A DNA stretch of 64,000 nucleotides, from assembly GCA_937873665.1 (NCBI GenBank), contig CALMYW010000195.1, positions 53,009 through 117,008 on the forward strand. Reading direction: 5' to 3'. The translations under genes were made by a program, and so were the position numbers. The stretch's first letter is position 1; each line of letters begins with the position of its first letter. Shown here piece after piece: positions 58,096 to 64,000 of this stretch. The notes below the pieces were generated by a model. It was not told where the DNA came from and ran no database searches. It saw nothing but the letters and a program-made list of their open reading frames with translations. Source of the stretch: an uncultured Sphingorhabdus sp. GTDB taxonomy: Bacteria; Pseudomonadota; Alphaproteobacteria; Sphingomonadales; Sphingomonadaceae.

Positions 58096-59376
58096 ATGAC
58101 GACCCCCAGGATAGTGGTAATAGGTGCCGGACTCGGCGGAACAATCGCGGCTTATGAAATCAATGGCGCGGTCGGTAATCGTGCGGAAATCTTGATGATT
58201 TCCGACTCGGACACTTACTCTTTTGTTCCGTCAAACCCTTGGGTGGCGGTTCGCTGGCGTGAGCCAGAGGCCATTCAGGTCCACCTGCCACCGATCTTTG
58301 CCAAAAAGGGAATCGGCTTCACTTCTGCGGGTGCCAAGCGCATTCATCCCGCAGAAAAACGGGTCGAGCTTAACAATGGCGAGTCAATCAATTACGATTA
58401 TCTTGTAATTGCAACCGGCCCCAATCTCGCCTTTGACGAAATTGAAGGCTTTGGTCCAAATGGCGGTCATACCGTTTCGGTATGCCATACCAGCCATGCT
58501 TCCGAAGCCGCCGATGCCTTCGAAGAATTCTGCAAGAATCCGGGCCCAATCGTTGTCGGTGCTGCGCAGGGCGCGTCCTGCTATGGCCCGGCCTACGAAT
58601 TTGCCTTGATCCTCGATACCGAACTCAAGCGTCGCAAGATCCGCGACAAGGTGCCAATGACCTTCGTCACGGCTGAACCTTATATAGGTCATCTGGGTCT
58701 GGACGGTGTCGGCGATACCAAGACGCTGCTCGAAAGCGAGTTGCGTAATCGCCATATCAAATGGATAACCAACGCCCGCGTTACCAGCTTTGAAGCGGGC
58801 ATGGCGCATGTCGAGGAGGTAGCGGACGATGGATCGGTCAAGTCCAAACATGACCTGCCCTTCGGCTACTCGATGCTCTTGCCTGCATTCCGCGGCGTCC
58901 CGGCGGTGCGGGATATTGAAGGGCTAACCAATCCGCGCGGTTTCATCCTGATTGACAAGCATCAGCGCAATCCGAACTTCCCTGAAATATTCGCGCTTGG
59001 CGTTTGTGTGGCCATACCGCCGACGGGCCCGACTCCCGTTCCGGTCGGGGTGCCGAAGACCGGCTTCATGATCGAATCGATGGTTACGGCGATTGCCGAG
59101 AACTTTGTCGAAATACTCGATGGCAAGGAACCCACGCACGAAGCAACCTGGAATGCGGTCTGCCTTGCCGACTTTGGCGATGGTGGCGTTGCCTTTGTCG
59201 CGCAGCCGCAAATTCCGCCGCGCAACCTCAACTGGTCGGCGAGCGGCAAATGGGTGCATCTCGCGAAAATCGGGTTTGAAAAATACTTTCTGCGCAAAGT
59301 TCGCAAGGGCGAGAGCGAACCCTTTTATGAAAAGCTTGCCATGCATGTGATGGGCATTCGCAAACTGAAAATGTGA
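58096..59376 (+). CDS. sqr: Sulfide:quinone oxidoreductase (FAD-dependent)
   Basis: 426 residues. FAD-binding IVVIGAGLGGTIAAYEI at the N-terminus and LVIATGPNLAFDE (ATG motif). Cysteines at SQR positions: Cys130 (VSVCHTSHA), Cys162 (GAAQGASCYGPAYEFAL) and Cys304 (FALGVCVAIPPTGPTPVP); a fourth, Cys356, is in WNAVCLADFGDGG. The pattern resembles the Acidithiobacillus-type enzyme. The C-terminal amphipathic part (FEKYFLRKVRKGESEPFYEKL) would bind the membrane. It oxidises sulfide to polysulfide or persulfide and passes electrons to quinone, hence to cytochrome bd or bc1. First gene of a seven-gene operon. Flavocytochrome c sulfide dehydrogenase is excluded by lack of a signal peptide. Confidence 0.9.
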   Translation: MTTPRIVVIGAGLGGTIAAYEINGAVGNRAEILMISDSDTYSFVPSNPWVAVRWREPEAIQVHLPPIFAKKGIGFTSAGAKRIHPAEKRVELNNGESINYDYLVIATGPNLAFDEIEGFGPNGGHTVSVCHTSHASEAADAFEEFCKNPGPIVVGAAQGASCYGPAYEFALILDTELKRRKIRDKVPMTFVTAEPYIGHLGLDGVGDTKTLLESELRNRHIKWITNARVTSFEAGMAHVEEVADDGSVKSKHDLPFGYSMLLPAFRGVPAVRDIEGLTNPRGFILIDKHQRNPNFPEIFALGVCVAIPPTGPTPVPVGVPKTGFMIESMVTAIAENFVEILDGKEPTHEATWNAVCLADFGDGGVAFVAQPQIPPRNLNWSASGKWVHLAKIGFEKYFLRKVRKGESEPFYEKLAMHVMGIRKLKM

Positions 59377-59391
59377 TGGAAGGATTAGAAA

Positions 59392-59595
59392 ATGACACTT
59401 GATCGAGCTGTACTGGCTTTTGCCGGTTTCGTTGTGCTCATTGGCATCGCGCTCTCATTGACCGTTCATCCCTATTGGCTGGGCCTCAGCGCTTTTGCCG
59501 GGCTGAATATGTTGCAGGCGGCGTTTACGGGCTTCTGCCCCGCTGCGAAGATATTCAAAGCGATGGGCGTTGCCCCGGGAGTTGCCTTCAAGTGA
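59392..59595 (+). CDS. DUF2892 small membrane protein
   Basis: 67 residues with two hydrophobic helices (RAVLAFAGFVVLIGIALSL; WLGLSAFAGLNMLQAAFTGFCPAAKIF). DUF2892 is the membrane part of YgaP-type rhodaneses; the FCPA cysteine between or after the helices is typical and may accept or conduct sulfur. In this locus the rhodanese and the membrane part are separate genes on opposite strands. It follows SQR after 15 bases; its TGA overlaps the GTG of the TolC gene. Confidence 0.88.
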   Translation: MTLDRAVLAFAGFVVLIGIALSLTVHPYWLGLSAFAGLNMLQAAFTGFCPAAKIFKAMGVAPGVAFK

Positions 59596-60848
59596 GGAAT
59601 GCCGCGCTCGTTCTTGGCCTTGCGACCCTCATTTGGGCTATACCGCTGCACGCCACAACTCTTGAAGAGGCGATAGCAGCAGCGAAGGAGCATGCACCAG
59701 AAGTGGAAGTTGCCGAGGCCGAAAGCGACATCGCCAAGGCACGGCTGCAACAAGCCAAATCGGGCGGACGGCCAAGCGCAACGCTGTCAGGCACCATTGG
59801 CGCAGGACGACTGGACCCCAAGGGTTATTTCGGGCTGACAGCAGACAATGTCACGCCTGCCGCTGCCCAGTTGGTTATTGAACAGCCCCTGTTCACCGGC
59901 GGCAAGGTTTCGGCCGGGGTCGAACAGGCGCGTGCCAGCATGGCGGCGGCCGAGGCGGGTGTCGTCGCTACCGAGGCCAATCTGGTCGCCAATGTAGCCG
60001 GGGCCTATGGGTCTGTGATCGCTGCCGAGACAATGGTGGGCAACTATGCGCAGTTGGTTGACGAGACGGAGGAGATTGAGCGGCAAGCGCGCCTTCGGTT
60101 CAGCGTCGGTGAAAGCCCCAGAACCGATGTCGCGCAGGCTCAGGCGCGGACGGCAGAGGCAAAGGCCGGTTTGGCTCGCTCCGAAGGGCAATTGGTGACG
60201 GCGCGTGCACGGTTCCGGTCATTGACTGGACTTGAGGGTAATGACTTGCAACCCCTGCCTGCCAGCCCGCTGCTTCCCGCAACACTCGACGATGCTGTCG
60301 CACAGGCTGAAGCCAATAACCCGCAACTCGCACAGGCCGAAGCAGGCGTGAAAGCTGCACAAGCCGGATTGAAGGGCGAAAAAGCCGATCAACTTCCCAT
60401 GGTTAGCGCCTTTGCGGAAGGTGCGGTGGTGCGCGACCAGTTTTTCCCGGGATATAAGGCCGATAGCGCAACTGTGGGTGTCAGGGCCCGTTGGCAGATT
60501 TTTAGCGGCGGGCGCGTCTCCGGCAAGATTGCCGAAAGCGATGCCCGGCTGCGTGTCGCCGAGGCGCAATTGCGCGCTGCCCAGGATGCGATCCGCGAAC
60601 ATGTCATCGCGGCCTTCTCTGGCGTTCGCACAGCTACCCTGATTGAAACCGCAGCACAGGAGCAGGAAAGCGCCGCGCGCGAGGCACTGCGCAGCGTGCG
60701 TGAGGAAGTACGCGTCGGCATGAAACCGCAGCTCGCTTTGCTGGACGCCGAACGCGAGGCGATCGCTGCCTCTGCTGCGCTGGAATCCGCACGTACAGAC
60801 CGAATCGTCTCGGCTTACCGCCTGCTTGCCCTTGTCGGCGCGCAATGA
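59592..60848 (+). CDS. TolC-family outer-membrane channel of the sulfide operon
   Basis: 418 residues from GTG 59592 (GTGA overlap with the DUF2892 stop). Signal peptide VRNAALVLGLATLIWAIPLHA, then two OEP repeats: TTLEEAIAAAKEHAPEVEVAEAESDIAKARLQQA, LFTGGKVSAGVEQARASMAAAEAG, SVGESPRTDVAQAQARTAEAKAGLARSEGQL and FSGGRVSGKIAESDARLRVAEAQLRAAQDAI. It probably completes the tripartite pump with the divergent MFP and RND genes. It differs in length and sequence from the general TolC at 38726-40189, so it is a dedicated channel. Confidence 0.9.
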   Translation: MRNAALVLGLATLIWAIPLHATTLEEAIAAAKEHAPEVEVAEAESDIAKARLQQAKSGGRPSATLSGTIGAGRLDPKGYFGLTADNVTPAAAQLVIEQPLFTGGKVSAGVEQARASMAAAEAGVVATEANLVANVAGAYGSVIAAETMVGNYAQLVDETEEIERQARLRFSVGESPRTDVAQAQARTAEAKAGLARSEGQLVTARARFRSLTGLEGNDLQPLPASPLLPATLDDAVAQAEANNPQLAQAEAGVKAAQAGLKGEKADQLPMVSAFAEGAVVRDQFFPGYKADSATVGVRARWQIFSGGRVSGKIAESDARLRVAEAQLRAAQDAIREHVIAAFSGVRTATLIETAAQEQESAAREALRSVREEVRVGMKPQLALLDAEREAIAASAALESARTDRIVSAYRLLALVGAQ

Positions 60849-60872
60849 AACAGAACCGGAAAGGCTTCTATC

Positions 60873-61415
60873 ATGGCAATTAGCAAAAATCTCCAAAACG
60901 GGACCCTGTCAGTAATTGGAGCATTGGCAATATGCGGATGCGCTTCCCCTTCACTCGCGGTTGCCAAAGCAGATCAGGAGGCGCTGGTTGCTGCGCTTGA
61001 CGACGAGTATCGTGCCGAAGCGATTTATGCGGCTGTGATAGGGAAATTTGGCGAAGCGCGTCCCTTCATCAACATCATTGAAGCCGAACGGCGGCATGCC
61101 GCCATGGTCAAAGCCGAAATGGATCGTCTTGGGATCAGCTATGAAAAAGCCAATCCCTGGCTGGATAAGGAGCAAGCTCCTGCCTCACTGCTAAAAGCGT
61201 GCGAGCAAGGTATAATCGCTGAGCAGGAAAACATCGCGCTCTACGATAAATTGCTTCCTTCCATTCAGGATGCACAAGTTCGCGCAACCCTCACCAAACT
61301 GCAAGCCGCTTCACGCGATCGCCATCTTCCAGCCTTTGAGCGTTGCGTCGCCCGGGGTGGTGCGATGGGTCGCGGCCCTGGGCGCGGAATGAACGGACAA
61401 GGTCGCGGGCAATAA
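60873..61415 (+). CDS. DUF2202 ferritin-like exported protein
   Basis: 180 residues. N-terminal signal with a possible lipobox (LAICGCAS). The ferritin-like four-helix domain has carboxylates and His in DDEYRAEAIYAAVI, IIEAERRHAAMV, EQENIALYDKLL and RDRHLPAFERCV, consistent with a di-iron site. The C-terminal tail is Gly/Arg/Met-rich (GAMGRGPGRGMNGQGRG). DUF2202 proteins are little studied; a periplasmic di-iron or copper role is possible. It lies 24 bases after tolC in the SQR operon. Confidence 0.82.
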   Translation: MAISKNLQNGTLSVIGALAICGCASPSLAVAKADQEALVAALDDEYRAEAIYAAVIGKFGEARPFINIIEAERRHAAMVKAEMDRLGISYEKANPWLDKEQAPASLLKACEQGIIAEQENIALYDKLLPSIQDAQVRATLTKLQAASRDRHLPAFERCVARGGAMGRGPGRGMNGQGRGQ

Positions 61416-61455
61416 AAGCGGGCTACCGCAAATAAATCAGAAAGGAACCCTCCCC

Positions 61456-61809
61456 ATGCACAAGGATTGGGCCGCCATGGCCAGCGAATTGTCGGGCGCG
61501 ATCAAGCAGGTCCGCCTCGGCAGCCCAGAAGTCACCAAAGCTTTTTCGGCGATGGCGCAGGCGGCGACTGCGGGCGGTGCTGTCGACACCAAGACCAAGG
61601 AGCTGATTGCGCTTGCCATATCGGTTGCGATCCGGTGCGATGGCTGTGTTGCTTTCCATGCGCAAGCAGCGGTCAAACATGGTGCGACGCGCGAAGAGAT
61701 CATGGAAGTGATGGGCATGGCGCTGTATATGGGCGCTGGTCCCAGTCTGATGTATGCCGCGCAGGCAGTTGAGGCTTATGACCAGTTCAAGGAGGCAGCC
61801 AATGGCTGA
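61456..61809 (+). CDS. AhpD-like / carboxymuconolactone-decarboxylase-family protein
   Basis: 117 residues. The AhpD active-site motif CDGCVAFHAQAAVKHGAT (Cys61, Cys64, His68) is intact, preceded by KTKELIALAISVAIR and followed by EIMEVMGMALYMG. The CXXC with downstream His marks it as a thiol reductase/peroxidase-like member and not a true decarboxylase. In this operon it may reduce sulfur-oxidised thiols or protein persulfides (inference). Its end overlaps the dioxygenase start by 8 bases. Confidence 0.9.
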   Translation: MHKDWAAMASELSGAIKQVRLGSPEVTKAFSAMAQAATAGGAVDTKTKELIALAISVAIRCDGCVAFHAQAAVKHGATREEIMEVMGMALYMGAGPSLMYAAQAVEAYDQFKEAANG

Positions 61810-62719
61810 CGCAATCATCGATCAGGCGGCGGCGATAATTGAGCGCGGCAAATCTGCACCCGTTGTCGTCAAAACCTTCTTCGACGAGGACACGTTTACC
61901 GCTACGCATGTCGTCAGCGACCCGGCAACGTCCAAGGCTGCCATCATCGACTCGGTGCTCGATTTTGACGCACCGTCGGGCCGGACGTCGACCAAGTCAG
62001 CCGATCTAGTTGTCGAATATGTGAAGAACGCCAATCTCGACATCGAATGGATCTTGGAAACGCATGCCCATGCCGACCATATCTCTGCCGCGCCCTACTT
62101 GCAGGAACGGCTGGGTGGAACGCTCGCCATCGGGGCAGAGATTACCCATGTACAGGGCGTGTTTGGCAAGGTGTTCAACCTCGATGATCGGTTCAAGCGC
62201 GATGGTTCGCAGTTCGAACGGTTGTTCGGCGATGGTGCGACATTCAAACTGGGTTCCGTTGATGCACTGGCATTGCATGTCCCCGGCCACACGCCAGCCG
62301 ACATGGCCTTCGTCATCGGCGACGCGGCCTTCATCGGCGACACCTTGTTCATGCCCGACTATGGCACCGCCAGAGCGGATTTCCCCGGCGGCGATGCGCG
62401 GACCTTGTTCCGCTCGATCAAGCGTCTGTTGACGCTTCCCGGCGAAACGCGGCTCTTTTTGTGCCACGATTATAAGGCACCGGGCCGCGATGTCTTTGCC
62501 TGGGAAACCACTGTCGCAGCCCAACGTAGCGGCAACGTCCATGTGCATGACGGCGTAAGCGAGGATGAATTTGTCGCAATGCGCGAAGCCCGCGATGCGA
62601 CGCTAGGCATGCCCAAGCTGATCCTGCCATCAATACAGGTCAACATTCGCGGCGGGCACTTCCCCGAACCCGAGGCCAATGGCAGCCGTTACCTGAAACT
62701 GCCGGTCGACGCGTTGTAA
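61802..62719 (+). CDS. Persulfide dioxygenase (ETHE1/Blh-like metallo-beta-lactamase fold)
   Basis: 305 residues. The single-iron site is seen in ETHAHADHISAA (His88, His90, Asp92, His93), HVPGHTPADM (His163), FIGDTLF (Asp180) and LCHDYKAPG (His222); TARADFPGGDARTLFRSI is the substrate loop of the ETHE1 group (Asp/Arg). It oxidises glutathione persulfide to sulfite and glutathione. The first 20 residues (MADAIIDQAAAIIERGKSAP) are cytoplasmic in character. It directly follows the AhpD-like gene (8-base overlap) and precedes the sulfite exporter by 4 bases, matching the product flow. Confidence 0.93.
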   Translation: MADAIIDQAAAIIERGKSAPVVVKTFFDEDTFTATHVVSDPATSKAAIIDSVLDFDAPSGRTSTKSADLVVEYVKNANLDIEWILETHAHADHISAAPYLQERLGGTLAIGAEITHVQGVFGKVFNLDDRFKRDGSQFERLFGDGATFKLGSVDALALHVPGHTPADMAFVIGDAAFIGDTLFMPDYGTARADFPGGDARTLFRSIKRLLTLPGETRLFLCHDYKAPGRDVFAWETTVAAQRSGNVHVHDGVSEDEFVAMREARDATLGMPKLILPSIQVNIRGGHFPEPEANGSRYLKLPVDAL

Positions 62720-62723
62720 GCCG

Positions 62724-63506
62724 ATGATGCTCGAGCCCTTCCAATATTGGCTCGGCGGCGGGGCCGGGGCTTTGGTTGGTTTCGTTCTCGGATTGGTCGG
62801 CGGTGGAGGTTCGATCCTCGCCGTACCACTGATGGTATATCTGGTCGGTGTCACCAATCCCCATGTCGCCATCGGCACCAGCGCGCTGGCTGTAGCAGCC
62901 AATGCACTGGCCAATCTGGTCCCGCATGCGCGCAAAGGCAATGTTATCTGGCGCTGCGGGGGCATGTATGCCTTTGCCGGAGCGATCGGGGCCTTTGCCG
63001 GTTCGACCATTGGCAAGGCAGTCGACGGGCAGAAACTGCTGCTGCTGTTCGCGCTTCTTATGCTTGTGGTCGGTGCCGTCATGCTCAAAAACCGCAACGA
63101 CAGCGGTGATCCAGACGCGAGCTGCCATCGCGAGAACGCCCCCAAGGTGATGGCTTATGGCGGCGTGACGGGACTATTCTCTGGATTTTTCGGGATTGGC
63201 GGAGGGTTCCTCATCGTTCCCGGCCTGATCGCGGCCACCCATATGCCAATGGTCAATGCGGTCGGGTCTTCCCTGGTTGCCGTTGCTGCCTTTGGCCTGT
63301 CGACCTCGTTCAACTATGCCCTTTCTGGGTTGGTCGACTGGTGGTTGGCAGGGGCCTTTATTGGCGGCGGTATCATTGGCGGATGGCTCGGCACCATTGC
63401 CTCAACGCGCCTGTCGAGCAAGAAAGGCGCGCTTAACACGTTGTTCGCTCTGCTGATCTTTGTGGTTGCCGCCTATATGATCTACCGCGGCATTGGCGAA
63501 CTCTGA
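62724..63506 (+). CDS. TauE/SafE family sulfite (organosulfonate) exporter
   Basis: 260 residues with about seven or eight transmembrane helices and the two family repeats GFVLGLVGGGGSILAVPLMVYLVG and GLFSGFFGIGGGFLIVPGLIAAT. Members export sulfite, sulfoacetate or related anions. Its place after the persulfide dioxygenase argues for sulfite as substrate. It is the last gene of the operon; a minus-strand gene ends 7 bases beyond. Confidence 0.93.
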   Translation: MMLEPFQYWLGGGAGALVGFVLGLVGGGGSILAVPLMVYLVGVTNPHVAIGTSALAVAANALANLVPHARKGNVIWRCGGMYAFAGAIGAFAGSTIGKAVDGQKLLLLFALLMLVVGAVMLKNRNDSGDPDASCHRENAPKVMAYGGVTGLFSGFFGIGGGFLIVPGLIAATHMPMVNAVGSSLVAVAAFGLSTSFNYALSGLVDWWLAGAFIGGGIIGGWLGTIASTRLSSKKGALNTLFALLIFVVAAYMIYRGIGEL

Positions 63507-63513
63507 TTGGCTT

Positions 63514-63705
63514 TTACTGCCGCAATTTGGTGATCTGTCGCGAAACAAGCCACGTCACGGGCAAGGCAGCGACAAATCCCGCGGCGGCCGCGATCATGAT
63601 CGGTTTGCCGGTATCAAGCTGCATCGTCAGAACGGCGACAATGGCACTCCCCATCATCGTTGTGGCGATCACAAAAAACAACGCGAACATCAAACGACCG
63701 GTCAT
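63514..63705 (-). CDS. Small two-helix membrane protein
   Basis: 63 residues: MTGRLMFALFFVIATTMMGSAIVAVLT, a short loop, then PIMIAAAAGFVAALPVTWLVSRQITKLRQ. Two transmembrane helices. Similar short alphaproteobacterial proteins are sometimes labelled CTP synthetase in databases, which is a transferred error with no sequence basis. An FNR/CRP-type box lies 50 bases before the start. The function is unknown; regulation by oxygen is suggested by the box. Confidence 0.7.
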   Translation of the reverse strand: MTGRLMFALFFVIATTMMGSAIVAVLTMQLDTGKPIMIAAAAGFVAALPVTWLVSRQITKLRQ

Positions 63706-63754
63706 AGAGCGTCTCCATTTTTAAGAGACAATAATGGTAGCCGATTGCGAGGCA

Positions 63755-63768
63755 TTGATTTGCGTCAA
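63755..63768. promoter_or_regulatory. FNR/FnrL-type box
   Basis: TTGAT-TTGC-GTCAA matches the FNR consensus TTGAT-N4-ATCAA with one difference. It lies 50 bases upstream of the small membrane protein gene on the minus strand; the facing gene, if any, is outside the window. It suggests oxygen control at the edge of the island. Confidence 0.55.
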
Positions 63769-63861
63769 GTTCAGTTCGACAGTTGAATTATGATTTCGCA
63801 ATTAATGTTGTTCGACGTCGTTTTATCGACCAACTAGACACCTGCTGCGAGGCAGTTGTCG

Positions 63862-63999
63862 TTACCCCGACCGAATAGCAGCCTCTCGTTTTGGCCAAGC
63901 CACATCTTGCCTTTGCGTTTCATATGCATGTTCAAACGCGACGAGCGAACGATTGCCCGGCCAATGGAGCAGCGCCGGCGAGGTTGGAACGCGACTATA
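63862..63999 (-). CDS. Possible C-terminal fragment of a gene cut by the window edge
   Basis: A stop-free stretch of 45 codons entering from the right edge and ending with TAA, read as ...RVPTSPALLHWPGNRSLVAF and continuing ...EHAYETQRQDVAWPKREAAIRSG. Codon use looks acceptable but the piece is too short to identify. The remaining 63706-63861 is non-coding apart from the FNR-type box. Confidence 0.25.
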   Translation of the reverse strand, partial: YSRVPTSPALLHWPGNRSLVAFEHAYETQRQDVAWPKREAAIRSG

Positions 64000-64000
64000 T

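Noticed and set aside
63514..63705. CTP synthetase label for the 63-residue membrane protein
   Set aside because: It has two membrane helices and none of the CTP synthase domains; the label is a known transferred error for such short proteins.

Overview
The window reads as ordinary chromosome of a GC-rich alphaproteobacterium, most likely a member of Sphingomonadales (inference from family content, not from a search). Pointers are the parB C-terminus at the left edge, the sdhB / PaaI-type thioesterase / zapE / mdh / suc order, the pcm-tolC-popZ order with a short PopZ, a divK-like gene divergent from a DUF3572 gene, a DUF4402 pilin locus, TTG and GTG starts with 1-4 bp stop/start overlaps, and a TTCGACA(A/G)GCTCA repeat of the kind I associate with sphingomonads. 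Coding density is very high; no gene-free stretch exceeds 300 bases. There is no CRISPR array, IS element or prophage.

Layout. 1-387: end of parB. 598-4838: a secretion/fimbria-like unit of a DUF4402 pilin-like protein, a PapD-like chaperone and an usher-like outer-membrane protein. 4875-9793: housekeeping genes (fghA, mobA, tRNA-Gly(CCC), fused pabBC, aspartate aminotransferase, a 56-aa membrane peptide). 10048-19282: a long minus-strand operon mdh - small exported protein - sucD - sucA - sucB - lpd - TRIC channel - PepSY protein, with sucC absent. 19483-23266: M20 peptidase, zapE, thioesterase, sdhB. 23358-25952: a divergent ATP-grasp / PLP-enzyme pair of unknown pathway. 25954-31774: chemoreceptor, esterase, rplM-rpsI, ctaA-cutA and an unknown gene. 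31872-36911: DsbD, DivK-like regulator, DUF3572, HAD, RidA, FemAB-like acyltransferase. 36908-41171: amidohydrolase, popZ, tolC, pcm, tRNA-Cys.

41264-63506 is the distinctive part: an island of about 22 kb for life with sulfide or reactive sulfur. It contains an unknown exported protein with an MCGCP motif plus DoxX; a 1-Cys peroxiredoxin; cydDC divergent from cydABX, which is followed by two c-type haem proteins; a second 1-Cys peroxiredoxin with a cysteine-free ArsR repressor; a DUF3422 gene broken by one in-frame TGA; and a cysteine-containing ArsR in an operon with rhodanese, an RND adaptor and an RND pump. Divergent from that operon is a seven-gene operon: sulfide:quinone oxidoreductase, DUF2892 protein, TolC, DUF2202 ferritin-like protein, AhpD-like protein, persulfide dioxygenase and TauE/SafE exporter.

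How it may work together (inference): SQR oxidises sulfide to persulfide at the membrane, rhodanese and the dioxygenase carry sulfane sulfur to sulfite, TauE exports it, cytochrome bd keeps quinol oxidation running when haem-copper oxidases are inhibited, peroxiredoxins handle peroxide, and the split RND/MFP + TolC pump removes an unidentified sulfur-related or toxic substrate. AT-rich inverted repeats precede both peroxiredoxins, the cyd divergon and the SQR/rhodanese divergon, which suggests shared repressor control. The pump embedded in a sulfide-oxidation divergon is the best candidate here for a poorly described system.
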